From: Saprospiraceae bacterium | Lineage (GTDB): Bacteria; Bacteroidota; Bacteroidia; Chitinophagales; Saprospiraceae | Reading direction: 5' to 3' | Length of the DNA: 64,000 nt | Assembly (NCBI GenBank): GCA_016715245.1 | Contig: JADKAS010000001.1 | Location: 496,001-560,000, forward strand | Shown here: piece after piece, positions 22,887-33,925 of the stretch | Layout: the number at the start of each line of letters is the position of its first letter | Position numbering within the stretch: position 1 is the stretch's first letter | Program-made: the position numbers and the translations under genes | Notes under the pieces: model-generated | What the model was told of the DNA's origin: nothing | Databases searched by the model: none | The model's input: the letters and a program-made list of their open reading frames with translations, nothing else

Positions 22887-23681
22887 ATGGAAAGAGAATT
22901 AAGCGGTTTTGTGTATAATCCTGCCAATTTGGACACATTAGATGTAGGAACCATTGAAGATTGGATTTCCAAAGAACCGTACAATCAGGTTTTGTATTTG
23001 TTGTTAAGATATAAGATGGCAAATTATACAGCAGACCATTTTCATTTTGGAATACATAATTCTTTGACTCCGTTTTTATTTGATACACATTATATTTTGA
23101 ATAATTATTCTCAGGTAGAAATCGATATTTCTGATAAAGAGACTAAACATGTTTTTTCATATGAGCGTAAGACGATGGAAAACATTCATCATGCAATTGA
23201 ATTAGGTATGGCTTCAGAAAACAATGAAAAACAATTGCATACAGAGGACAATAACTTGATGTTAAGCGAACCTTTTAAAAGTTTGGAAGGACAGAATTCA
23301 TCTGAGGAGACTATTCAACCTGAAAGTAAGGCTAAAAAAGATATAGCATCTGTTCGCAGTAAGAAAAATAAGAAAAATAAAAAAAGTGAAGTTTTAGGTG
23401 GAAATTCATTTACTGATTGGTTGCAGAATCAAAAACCAATCTATTCTTCACGTACAAAAAAGGAGAAAAAAGTAGATCCGGTTTTGATTTCCGCTAAAAA
23501 ATCTATTACTCCGTCAGATGAGATCATATCTGAACCTCTGGCTAAAATTTTATGTACACAGGGTCACTACCTTGAAGCCAAACTCATGTATAAAAAACTT
23601 ACAATAAAATTTCCGGATCTGACAGAAAAATATGTAAAGGAAATAAACGAAATCAATGAAAAATTGACAAGTAAAGGGTAA
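22887..23681 (+). CDS. Conserved hypothetical protein with C-terminal TPR-like helix pair
   Basis: The 264-residue soluble protein has no signal peptide. The N-terminal ~70 residues are a helical region with EDWISKEPYNQVLYLLLRYK. A low-complexity Lys/Ser-rich middle includes KKNKKNKKSE (~residues 155-165) and a conserved-looking FTDWLQNQK. The C-terminus SEPLAKILCTQGHYLEAKLMYKKL plus IKFPDL resembles a single tetratricopeptide-type hairpin. I have the impression that similar proteins are widespread in Bacteroidota, but no function is known to me. It converges with ribE, 12 bases away. Confidence 0.7.
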   Translation: MERELSGFVYNPANLDTLDVGTIEDWISKEPYNQVLYLLLRYKMANYTADHFHFGIHNSLTPFLFDTHYILNNYSQVEIDISDKETKHVFSYERKTMENIHHAIELGMASENNEKQLHTEDNNLMLSEPFKSLEGQNSSEETIQPESKAKKDIASVRSKKNKKNKKSEVLGGNSFTDWLQNQKPIYSSRTKKEKKVDPVLISAKKSITPSDEIISEPLAKILCTQGHYLEAKLMYKKLTIKFPDLTEKYVKEINEINEKLTSKG

Positions 23682-23693
23682 TATTTTTGAATT

Positions 23694-24290
23694 TTAGGTT
23701 TTTACAAGTTTAGACAGATAATTTACTATGTATTTTCCAAAAATATCAAATTCAATATTAACCAAGTCTCCTACTTTTACAGATTTAAAAGTAGTGTTTT
23801 CGAAAGTGTATGGAATAATAGCAACACTAAATTCGTCATTTCCAACATGTACCACAGTCAGACTCACACCATTAATACAAACCGAACCTTTGTTTACAAG
23901 TAAAGATTCATCAGCCTTTTCTATAAGAAAATAGAAAAACCAACTTCCGTTTTCTTCCGTAATTTTGGAACATTTCATGGTTTTGTCCACATGTCCCTGG
24001 ACAAAATGACCATCCATATAGCTGTCCGGTCTTAATGATCTTTCGACATTTACCTTGTCACCAATTTTTAAATTTTTGAGATTGGTCTTTTCAAGTGTTT
24101 CATTTATAGCCGTTACTTTATAAATATTTCCATCAATAAAAACGACAGTCAAACATACTCCGTTATGCGAAATGCTTTGGTCTATATACAACTCTGATAC
24201 AAACGGACAGGAAAAGGTAAAAGTAACATTACTTCCGTGATTTTCCATTTCGGTCAACCTGACCACGTTTTCTACAATTCCGGTAAACAT
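23694..24290 (-). CDS. ribE: Riboflavin synthase, alpha subunit
   Basis: Riboflavin synthase dismutates two 6,7-dimethyl-8-ribityllumazines to riboflavin. The protein begins MFTGIVE and has the two lumazine-binding halves, each with its G-V-C/S-L-T-V motif (residues ~44-50 and ~139-145) and the linker GHFVQGHVD. Length is 198 residues, normal for the trimeric enzyme. Its ATG lies two bases after the stop of the repaired upstream gene (24293-27039), so the two are probably translated from one mRNA, though they are unrelated in function. Confidence 0.95.
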   Translation of the reverse strand: MFTGIVENVVRLTEMENHGSNVTFTFSCPFVSELYIDQSISHNGVCLTVVFIDGNIYKVTAINETLEKTNLKNLKIGDKVNVERSLRPDSYMDGHFVQGHVDKTMKCSKITEENGSWFFYFLIEKADESLLVNKGSVCINGVSLTVVHVGNDEFSVAIIPYTFENTTFKSVKVGDLVNIEFDIFGKYIVNYLSKLVKT

Positions 24291-24292
24291 AA

Positions 24293-27039
24293 CTATCTGA
24301 ATATTTGAATAAATCCGCTTAAGGAGGGTTCTTCTGTTAATCGGCCATCAATTTGTCTGACAAAAATTCGGCAGGTATAATGATATACACCCTCTGCAAG
24401 TTCTTTGCCCTGATAATTATTTCCGTTCCAGTTCAGTTTAGGGTCATGGGTGGAATAGACCTGATTTCCCCACTGATTGTAGACTAAAAACTCAACTTTC
24501 TCAATAAAATAGTTTGTTAAGGTTTATATAAATCATTTTTATTATCGGCATTTGGCGTAAAGGTGTTTGGCAAAAGGTATAACGGACAATTTTCCAAACA
24601 GACAATATTGGATGAGTCACTTTCATTTCCAAGGGAATCAACAGAAGTTACAAAGTAACATCCTGCCAACCCTGTTTCTGAAAAATGATTATAACTTGTT
24701 ACCTCAACATCTTGAATGGTCATAATTTTTTCAAATTCTGATATTTTGTCAGGTGAATAATAAATATGATAGGAAAAAGCATCTTTGGATTCCAGCGAAC
24801 ACAAATCCTGCACATTTTCCCATTCCAGTTTATTAAAAAGTTCAGATAATGAAACTCCGGATTTAATCAGATCACAAGGGTTTTGTACAGTGAGAACAGT
24901 CGGACATGGTGCCACGTTGTCGACAGGGATGCCGCACACTATTTGACTGAAATTGAACAAGGTATCTTTTAAACCTTCAATATTATAAGAACCTTTAGTC
25001 AAAACCCTGTAGCAATATTCCAATTTGTTGGTCAAATCATTATCTATGTAATTATCTTCCCGGCTTGTACCCAGATAGATAGAATTTCCATTTTCAATTC
25101 TGAATATATCGTATTCATAATTACTCCAGGGTACGTCATAGGTCCATGAAATAATTGCTTTTTTATCACTGGGCGTAAATACTGCAAATACAGAAGATGC
25201 ATAACTACTTATACCTACCTCTCCTGTTGCACACAACATTCGGATTCTGTAATAATACGTATTCGTTTTGGTATTTAATCCTTTATCAAAAAATAAAGTA
25301 TCAAAATTATCAGTAAGTAAAACCGAAGAAATAGTTTTTTCAGGAATGAGTTCAAAATTATTCAAAGAAGTACTTCTGTAAAATTCAAATGTATAGGGAG
25401 GAGGAAATTGAATTTCCCCTGAAGAATCTAACAATGGTTTTGTCCAGGATACCTGAATTTCACCAATGGTTTCATCTGTTTCCAAAACAGAGACTTTGGT
25501 AATGAGTGGTAATTCTCTGCTTAATTGGGCACAAACTTCTTCTGAAGGCAGGCCCTCTGTTTTTGCAAATGGAATACCGGAAGTAGTAAACAAAGAAAAT
25601 TCCGCTACTACTCTGTAACAATAAGTAAGACCTTTGACAACGTTAATATCCTCGTAAAAATAGGTTCCGGAATCTTTCTGTTTTATACCGATAGCTATTT
25701 TTGTATAACCTGAATTTTCAAGACCCGGATTACAGGTGTCTGGAAGAAATGGAAAACTGGTTATACTTCTGTAAACAGCAAAACCGGAAAATTTTGTTGT
25801 CGTTTTTTCATTGCAAATATAATTTTCGTCCCATCTGATGACTATTTTTTTATTTACCGGAATAGCTTTTAAGTTTTTGGGGTCAGGTCCAACCACTTTT
25901 ATTCTCACAGTTTTTAAAGTTGCCAGTCCGGAAGAATCTCCAAAATAATTATCCACGGCCCTGAAAACAACCTGGTAAAAATCTTTTGAAATGTGATTAC
26001 AGTTCGTTTGCCAGATTAATTTGGCATTAATTTGAGGAGTGGTAAAAACATTTGGGGTTATTAATTCAGCTGGATTCACCACTGAAAATGGCCCGCCGGT
26101 TGCAAACAATTTTACTTTTTGACCATTATTAATATCATCAACTAAAACGTTTAGTTCGATTTTTTCACCCGCCACTACGCACAATTCTTCTTCGGTGACA
26201 ACAGAAGGAGGGTTATTGAGGCAAGACCTGACTAAAATTTGCATATCCCTGAGCACACTATTGATGAGTTGTCCTTTTCTGTACTCCAGAATGCGGATGG
26301 CAATATTGTATTCACCCTGTAAAACAGGGGCGTTCCAGATAATTTCACCGGTACGGCTATTAATGGTTAAATTATTGGTAGGTCCTGGCGCAATTTCATC
26401 AGGCAACTTATAATTGGGAACAGGTAAATTAACGGATTGTAAAGGTGTGGCAAATTCATAGACCAGACTATCTCCATCTAAATCATAACCATTTGGGTTG
26501 TGTGTGAAAATACGTCCGGCACATGCTATGTCCAGCGGAGGCTGAAGAAGTATGACAGAATTGTTCTGTCCCTGGAATTGTTGGTTTAATAATGTAAAGG
26601 TAGTACTGAGGAAAAAAGGGATATCTACTGAATTTGGGTAATTGATGTTTAATATAGTGCTGACACGGTTTGGGTCAGTAAAAAACATAGTGTAAGTTGC
26701 GGGTCCCGGATACGTATGTTGGGCTATATAGTAATTTATTTTTACATCGTTGGCAGCAAATTTAGTTTTTGAATTATCTCTGTTGATGTATTCTGAAGTA
26801 TTATCTCCCCAAAACAATTCAAGGCTGTCTCTGTCTGCATCTGTGCTACTTGCTTTGGTGTAGGTCGTAATGGTTACTTCGATACTTAGATTGTTAATTT
26901 GCCGGAAAGTAATTTCACCAGCACGGTTGTGTGTAGCCAAACTTTCCTGTATAAACAGAAAAAGGGAAAAAAATCCGATGAGAAAAGATATGTACTTCAA
27001 GCGGATAAAATATTTATATAAATATATAACTAATTTCAT
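24293..27039 (-). CDS. Secreted fibronectin-type multidomain protein with T9SS type B sorting domain (frame broken)
   Basis: A signal segment (IGFFSLFLFIQESLA) leads to THNRAGEITFRQI, the usual opening of large Bacteroidota proteins exported by T9SS. The middle holds Ig/cadherin-like and fibronectin type III-like modules (e.g. VVGPDPKNLKAIPVNKKIVI and later repeats). The frame stops at 24517 after TFTPNADNKNDLYKP, but one more base in the AA at 24519-24520 continues into VEFLVYNQWGNQVYS and AEGVYHYTCRI, ending at 24293. That restores a textbook gliding-motility C-terminal domain; repaired length is 915 residues. It is likely displayed on, or released from, the outer surface. Its partner or ligand is unknown. 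Confidence 0.85.
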
Positions 27040-27088
27040 ATCAATTTGTTGAAAACAAACTATCTTTTCTTTTTCACATGAGGTGTTT

Positions 27089-28012
27089 TTAATTTTCTAG
27101 CTTTTTCAACAATTCTTTTTGTGGAGTATTGATATTTTCAAGTAAAAAAGCAACCTCTTTTGTTTGAGGATGCCCGGGATATTTATATAAAAAGGTTTTA
27201 TACGCGTCTATAGCAAATTCTTTGTTGTTTAAATCCGTTTCATACGTAAAACCCTTGAGAAAAAGCGCCATAGCTGCATCCTCGCTTTTCGGGTAATACC
27301 TCCATACCCAATCATACAATTCAATAGCCTTTCCGGGAACCATACCCGTTTTGGCTGTTTGCGCTCCGGTCATTAGAAGTTTTACTGTCCTCTTATCATC
27401 AGGATATGCATAAGCAAATGTTTCTGAAAAGGATATAAATTGCGCAACTCTTGCAGAATCAGGCCTAAACTGTTCGGTAGTACCAAACATTTTGTTTCCG
27501 GTTTCATTTAAAAAAAAGTCAAACTCAGATACATCTCGTTTTATCCTGAGCCAGTTTTCTTTTGCTTCTTTATTTTGTGGCCATCGTTTTAAGATTCCGT
27601 CATACATTATTTTGACTTCCAGTTCTTGTTGATCTTCATCCAATGTTTTTGTAATATCAAATAAATACTGTTCGGACTTTGCATCCTGAGGAAACGATTT
27701 TACATATTCTTTTTTGTACACAAGGGAATAGAAACCGTCATTCATTTTTTTACACCATTCGATTCCTTTTAAAAGTATATCTTTCCGGTTGTCCTGAAAA
27801 TTAGTGTCAACCAATAATTGACTGATTTTTAACATACCTATCTGGAAGTTGTTGAAGGATGGGTCGGTATTCAGTAATTTTTCATATTCAGTGAGTTCCG
27901 ATTTCCATTCTCTTGATGTAGTCACATTCCCTATAATTGATTTTTCTTTGCAGGAAACTATAGCAATCAAAATAAAAAATAGTAGAAGTTTTGTTTGAGG
28001 TTGAAAAAACAT
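27089..28012 (-). CDS. TPR-type outer-membrane lipoprotein
   Basis: The N-terminus MFFQPQTKLLLFFILIAIVSC ends in a lipobox Cys at residue 21, so the protein is a lipoprotein. The rest (307 residues in all) is helical, with tetratricopeptide-like pairs such as AIELYDWVWRYYPKSEDAA and AIDAYKTFLYKYPGHPQTKEVA near the C-terminus, in the style of BamD/YbgF-like scaffolds. It is the last gene after the beta-barrel (28190-29818) and large TPR (29884-32984) genes on the same strand, 177 bases downstream. The exact role is unknown. Confidence 0.75.
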   Translation of the reverse strand: MFFQPQTKLLLFFILIAIVSCKEKSIIGNVTTSREWKSELTEYEKLLNTDPSFNNFQIGMLKISQLLVDTNFQDNRKDILLKGIEWCKKMNDGFYSLVYKKEYVKSFPQDAKSEQYLFDITKTLDEDQQELEVKIMYDGILKRWPQNKEAKENWLRIKRDVSEFDFFLNETGNKMFGTTEQFRPDSARVAQFISFSETFAYAYPDDKRTVKLLMTGAQTAKTGMVPGKAIELYDWVWRYYPKSEDAAMALFLKGFTYETDLNNKEFAIDAYKTFLYKYPGHPQTKEVAFLLENINTPQKELLKKLEN

Positions 28013-28189
28013 TATTAAAATTTTAACGGCAAAAATAGAAATATTTAAGCAGAATTACTTGTTACATAGATAGGAAAAAACCAACTAAAAACGAAAATGT
28101 CGCGCAAGCACGTAATGTGATATATAATTTATTGTGGGTTAATGGTTCCTGTTTGATTCAGATTCAACTTTTAAATATTCCGGTTTACA

Positions 28190-29818
28190 TTAAAAGGTGA
28201 CCATTACACCACCTGAAATCTGTGTTCCGATATTCCTGTAACCATACCAGCGCTGAAAAGTCGAATTGATAAGGTTTGTTCCTTTCAGATAAATACCAAC
28301 GTTTCGAACAGGAAAATATTCAGCAAAGGCCTCCACATCCAACAAGAAACTCGATTTTTTTAAAGCATTATTTTCATCTATGTAATAATATTTGTCCATT
28401 GCAGTAGTGGTAAAGGATAACCGGACTTTATTATCCAAAAATGATGACTTAACCCAGCCTGAAATGACGAAATCAGGGGTGTGAAACGGAGCCCTTAGGG
28501 TATCCATTTTAAAATTGTTGATATTGATTCTTCCTCCCAAAGTTACATTTTGTAATATTCTGAATTCAAGATTGCCTTCCAGAAAGAAAAACCGGGTATT
28601 GTCAAAAAATGCCTTATGACGAACAACATCAATACTATCAAAATTAAAAAACAATTGATCCCGTACATCTTTATAACCTACATTACACTGATACGTAAGA
28701 AAAGAAAATTCCCCTTTCACTCCGCCATATATTTCATTGGCAACAGAATTTGAAAGTTTATTCAAATTTGTATTCATAAATGGGTTGATGGACAATAAAT
28801 TATAAATTGAATTGGTAAACGTTTTTTGATCAGAACCAATAAAAATCTGTACATGGTCTTTATAAACAGGGTAGGACAAATCAACTTTCGGAAATATGGT
28901 GATTTTATCGCTCGCTATAAGCGCTGACGCACCCAAAACAGATTTAAATTTTCCAAACCGAAGAATAAAGTGAGGAGAAGTTTTAAGATTAAATAATGAC
29001 TTCAATTTTTCCGATTTTAAAAAGAATCCTTCCATGCGTACATTAATAACAAATGCCAGGCGGTCTGTTCTGTGTTTTTCGATTTGCCCGTCAATAAACA
29101 GGGATTGTTCCAATGTATTTTGGTCGCTGACATTAGTTGTACTAAAACCTGCAGTAGCCTTGTAATTAAGTTTGTATTTTGACAGACTGATATTTTGTAT
29201 TCCGGCATGTAATCCAACTTTGTTGATATCCCTTACTTCAAACAAACTGTCGATTGAAACATTTTCATTCCACAAATATCTCTTTTTGAATGAGTTATTG
29301 AAATCTGCGGACAAAATCAAATTGTTTTTCCAGACATAGTTGCCATTCAACCGCAAGTCTATGTCTGTCATTTTATGATTGAGAATCCTGTCCCTGTCAT
29401 TTACAGCAAAATATTTTCCGTACACTCCCCAGTCAAATATATCTTTTCTCACTTTGTGGTAGCCTGCTTCGGCAAATGGAGATTTTCTGGATCCAAATCC
29501 TGCTCTTGCAAAACCATTATTATAATCAGCAGGATCGTCCGTAGGCATGGCAAGTGCCTTAATCTCAGGATCAGCGTATTTGATGTCAACAGGTACCGGT
29601 GTTACCGAATATGAATACGAAACCTTTTCAGAAGTATTGGGGACTAAAACAGGATCCACTTTTATACGCTCAGCATCTTTCAACTTAACTTCAAAGTTTT
29701 TCACTACTTCTATCTGATTAAATTCAAGTTTGCTCGTATCTTTTTGTGCTGAAAGATCTGAGTGTAAAAATGATATCAGGACAGAAAAGATGTATATGAA
29801 TTTATGATTGGATTTCAT
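28190..29818 (-). CDS. Outer-membrane beta-barrel protein, TonB-dependent receptor-like
   Basis: A signal peptide (IYIFSVLISFLHSDLSAQ) is followed by an N-terminal stretch rich in Pro and charged residues and then repeated amphipathic strands of the type found in TonB-dependent-receptor barrels. The protein ends in a strand finishing with Phe (GGVMVTF), a signature of outer-membrane insertion. There is no clear plug domain, and at 542 residues it is shorter than full TonB receptors. It sits between two TPR genes on the same strand (65 bases after the large one), which suggests a joint envelope complex. Confidence 0.75.
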   Translation of the reverse strand: MKSNHKFIYIFSVLISFLHSDLSAQKDTSKLEFNQIEVVKNFEVKLKDAERIKVDPVLVPNTSEKVSYSYSVTPVPVDIKYADPEIKALAMPTDDPADYNNGFARAGFGSRKSPFAEAGYHKVRKDIFDWGVYGKYFAVNDRDRILNHKMTDIDLRLNGNYVWKNNLILSADFNNSFKKRYLWNENVSIDSLFEVRDINKVGLHAGIQNISLSKYKLNYKATAGFSTTNVSDQNTLEQSLFIDGQIEKHRTDRLAFVINVRMEGFFLKSEKLKSLFNLKTSPHFILRFGKFKSVLGASALIASDKITIFPKVDLSYPVYKDHVQIFIGSDQKTFTNSIYNLLSINPFMNTNLNKLSNSVANEIYGGVKGEFSFLTYQCNVGYKDVRDQLFFNFDSIDVVRHKAFFDNTRFFFLEGNLEFRILQNVTLGGRININNFKMDTLRAPFHTPDFVISGWVKSSFLDNKVRLSFTTTAMDKYYYIDENNALKKSSFLLDVEAFAEYFPVRNVGIYLKGTNLINSTFQRWYGYRNIGTQISGGVMVTF

Positions 29819-29883
29819 CGTTTACAATTTAGTCTTTAATATTTTTTTTGGTATGATTTTGAGATAAGAGACAAAAAACAAAA

Positions 29884-32800
29884 CTATTCATTTTTTCTGT
29901 TGTCAAGTATTAACTGATTTGTGGGTTTTGCTTTTATTTTGCTGTTGTCCTTTTCTAACGTTTCGAGTACAGCCAATCGCTCTTTTGCCAACTTAACAAG
30001 GCCTGCATCATCCCCGAAATTTTCAAGTACGGCTTCAATAGCTGCGCGGGCGCTGTACAAATCTTTCTTATGCACATAGATGTCAGAGAGAAGCAACACC
30101 GTTCTGGCAATCCAATATGGATAATATTTATTGACTTCATTTGAGTTGTTACAGTGGATTTCAGCTTCTTCCCATTTATTTTGTTTTATCAAAATATCAC
30201 CGATCCAGAACCTGGCTTCCGCAGCTTGACTAAGGTTTATATCATTTCCGATTTTTTGAAAACAGGTCAAGGCCTGGTCTAATTGTTTTTCGTTATACAA
30301 CATTTTACCTGTAAAATAGGAAGCCAAAGCTTTGTCTTCCTGGTCTGCAGAATTCATGGATAAAATCTTTTCTCCATAATTTTGAACTCCATTTTTATCA
30401 TTATTTTTAAATGCAGACCGTATGGCACCATTTGCAGCCCACAATTTTTCGCTTTCGACTTTACTGATCTGGAAGTATTTGTCATAGTAAAGAAAAGATT
30501 GTTTGAAATCCTGCGTATGGTTAAATGTAATTATAGCTGCCTTTTTAAGTGCAGATTCATAATATGAACTTCCTGAGTCAAGCAAAACAAAGGCATAATC
30601 ATCTAATGCTTCTGCATATTTTTTTAAAACTGCACGGGACTCTGCCCTAAAGTAAAATGCGTTTGATTTATAATACCCTTTAGGAAACTTTTGAATGTAG
30701 GTGGTAAATGATTCAATGGCTTTTTCATATTCGCCATTGAGGAATCGTACTTCTCCAACTTTAAAATGTAATGAATCCGCAGAATAATCATTGGCTTTAT
30801 AATTTGGAAGTTTTTCCAATATGGCCAGATATTCATCAGGTTTTCCAAGATCATTCATATAAATTTCTTCTAGGCCTGTTACCGCAGCTTGCGTTTCTTG
30901 AGGTGAAGGCTTGTTTGATAAAACTTCCTTATATTGTTTAATGGCAACTGTCAGATCACCTTTATTATATGCAATCAATGCTGATTTTAGTCTGGCTTCA
31001 TTCGCAAGTTCACTGGTAGTTCCAAACTTTTTTACTAAATCCTGGTAAGCATTGTAGGCATTATCAAGGCTGTTTAAGGAGCTGTATGTATCTCCAATCT
31101 GAATATAGGAGAGATCGAGATATTCGCTATTTTTGAACTTTGAGGTGAGTTCTTTCAACACAACTATCTTTTCATAAGGTTCGTTTTGAAGACCTAACAA
31201 TAAACCTTTTTGATACAATGCATAATCTTCATACTTCCATTTTTTATCAATCACAGTTTGATAATATTTTCTGGCCTGAACATAATCCCTTTCTTTGAAA
31301 GCACAATCGCCGGACCGTATATATGCATCACTTGTGATATTTTTCCATGGTTGGGAGGAAAAACTGTTTTGCTGAAATAAAGAAATGGTTTTTTGAAAAT
31401 ATTCAAGTGCTTTTTTATAGTTTAATTTCTTAAGGTAATTATAACCTTGTGCATAATTTGCCATAAAAGGAGAAGCTTCCGGAGAAACAGAAGGTATTTT
31501 ACCAATGTTAAAATATTTGTCAAACTGCTGAATAGATGCATCATACATCATCGTATTTTGTTTGATCTGAGCAATCCAGAAAATGGCCTCAGTTTCATAG
31601 ATTTCGGATTCCGGATATTGAAGGGATTTGGTATAATGCTGTTCAGAACTTGTCATATTTTGATCTGCATACGATTTGTGTCCTGCCTGAAGATGTGCTT
31701 TCTGCAAAACGGCTTTTAATTTTGGCGTGAGTTTTTTTTGTTTTTCAATAATAGAAATAACATGATACAAATCGGCACTTTTTTCCAGTACATCAGCGAG
31801 GATATCTCTGGATTCTTTATAATATTTTGAATTTTCCTCAATATTTTCAAGTGCATTTATGGCTTCCCTTTCAATGCCGGATTCAGCGGTCAGTTTGGCG
31901 TAATTAAAAGCTGCTTCATGCTTCATGGACGGAATATAGTCCATTTGACTGACATTTTTAAAAGCTATTCTGGCTGATTTATTGTCACTCTTTTTTAAAT
32001 AACAATCGGCAAGATAGTAGTTGGCCAGTTGTCCGAATTCACTCTTTTCCAGATGTATAGCATCAAATTCTTCAATGGCAAGATCGTATTTTTCATTTTT
32101 GTAGAAGGTATAGCCAATCTGATAAAATTCTTCCACTGATTTTTCAGTTACTTCTTTACTATATGATTCAAAGTGGGGAGTGCCATCACCAGATCATTTT
32201 CCTTGAAATAGGCCTGACCAAGCAGCAGCCTGATTTGATTTCTGTTTTTTATGGTTTGATTTTTTAGAGATTGTTCACCGTAAACAATCAATTCTTTGTT
32301 TTTACCTTCCTTAAAATAAATCTGGCAAATGTAATAGGGGATATATGGCTTATAAATGCCCGTCTGTTCGGCTATCTGAAAATTTTGTATAGCTTTTGAG
32401 TTGTTGCCGGTAAAATATTCACTCAAACCAAGGTAATAATGGATGTGAAAATAGTACAATCCCATTTCTTTTTTTACAATGAGAAATTCCTGTTTTGCTT
32501 TTTCAAATTCTTTCATCACAAAAAGGCAGTATCCCTTATTAAACCGGTGTTCAACCTGATCTGCTGAGGGCAACAAATTGAACTCAGCCTTGTCGTACAT
32601 GGCCACACAATTTTTATATTCTCTTTGGTTATAAAAATAGCGACCCATTTCTAAAATGGCGGGAAGAGCTACCGGATCAGGCAGGTGTTTATCAATGGAG
32701 TAATGCAGTTGATTTGAAGCTTGAGGTAGTTCAAGATAAAGTTCTGCGATTTCATTATTAAAACTAGCTTCGTTCTTAAGTTTTTGAAAATTACCTTCTA

Positions 32801-32984
32801 CAGATGACTTAGGGGTATTAATGTAATCTTTATAGGTGAGGGCAGAAATACCGTACAAACTGTGATCGAAGAAATAAGAACCTTCGAAAAACTTTTCTTC
32901 CTTATTATCTCCTGCAAAAGGTGACTGAGATTGCCCATCACTCCAAAAGGATAAACAAATAAAAAGGGTAGTGAAACGCTTCAT
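29884..32984 (-). CDS. Large tetratricopeptide-repeat protein (frame broken near 32176)
   Basis: A signal peptide (MKRFTTLFICLSFWSDGQSQ) precedes about 25 TPR-like helical pairs, for example AIEEFDAIHLEKSEFGQLANY, AIESFTTYIQKFPKGYYKS and ALTCFQKIGNDINLSQAAEA. The gene appears as two pieces, 32148-32984 and 29884-32136. One extra G in the G4 run at 32175-32178 joins them as ALPHFESYSKEVTEKSVEEFY, giving 1,033 residues. Large TPR proteins next to a barrel gene occur repeatedly in Bacteroidota. It probably works as a periplasmic scaffold for the downstream barrel and lipoprotein. It has no lipobox and no catalytic motif. Confidence 0.82.
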
Positions 32985-33130
32985 ATTTTATGAAATTTAC
33001 TATAATATAACGCAAAATTAATTATTATTATTTATAAATTTCAAATTTTGAATAGTTTATATGTTATATTTATTAATATATAGAAATAAATTGAATATTT
33101 TGAATCTGTAATTTATTATTTCACAGTTTT

Positions 33131-33925
33131 TTAAACAAAATATAAGAAACAAAAGGGTAGAGCTAAAAGGTTGTCAGCCCAAAATGAAAAAGATTCGTTG
33201 CTGAATATTCTTGGTGATAGAAATATAAACAAACAAAAAAAAATAAAAGTAAATGCCATAGAAAGGAAGACCGGCATCAATGTTATAAACTCATAGACCA
33301 TATAAAAGTCTAATGAAAATGACAGCATTAATAAAAACCCTGCCAGAATAAAGGTGTTTTTTACACCCATACCTGAAGGAAGGGTTTTTATTCCCAGGGA
33401 GAAATCCTTTTCCAAATCTCTTATGTCAAAAAGAAGGGCTAGTGTAAAAATGAAAAAGAATCTGGAAATAGAGACCAAAAATAGTACATTGATATTTGTT
33501 TCTGAAAAATATAATGGCAAAAATGTCGTAACGTAAGTTAATGTCACTACCAAAACCATTATTTTTAGCCACCCAAATTGATTAAGTTTCTTTTTACCTG
33601 GCAATAAGGGTAAGACATACAAAAAGGAAATAACCGCAGCCGGTAAAAGGTAAATTGTTTTTTCTAATGATTGCCCGATCGTCAAAACAATCAATGAACC
33701 TGTACAAAAAAGGATGATAACTTTACGAATATTAAGGAATAGGTTGTAATCCTCCCTTTTTACCTTATGCAGATTGTAAATAAGCATTGTCGAAAAAAAA
33801 ACATAATATATATAACGCCAATCTATATCCAAGCCAAGATACCTGTATTGGAACATGGTGAAAAAAATCAAACACAGACTTAAATGAAAATGATGATTAC
33901 AATAAAAATCAAAGATTTTTTTCAT
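33131..33925 (-). CDS. Divergent UbiA-like integral membrane protein
   Basis: The 264 residues contain about eight hydrophobic segments. DIRDLEKDFSLGIKTLP (~residues 167-183) matches the second Asp-rich motif of UbiA-superfamily prenyltransferases. The first motif, normally N-x-x-x-D-x-x-x-D, is replaced by IYNLHKVKRED, so the usual Mg-diphosphate site is incomplete. Its ATG overlaps the stop of the upstream pseudouridine synthase by four bases (33922-33925), so they are translationally coupled. A canonical UbiA homologue lies at 43936-44805. Whether this one is an active prenyltransferase is doubtful. Confidence 0.6.
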   Translation of the reverse strand: MKKIFDFYCNHHFHLSLCLIFFTMFQYRYLGLDIDWRYIYYVFFSTMLIYNLHKVKREDYNLFLNIRKVIILFCTGSLIVLTIGQSLEKTIYLLPAAVISFLYVLPLLPGKKKLNQFGWLKIMVLVVTLTYVTTFLPLYFSETNINVLFLVSISRFFFIFTLALLFDIRDLEKDFSLGIKTLPSGMGVKNTFILAGFLLMLSFSLDFYMVYEFITLMPVFLSMAFTFIFFCLFIFLSPRIFSNESFSFWADNLLALPFCFLYFV

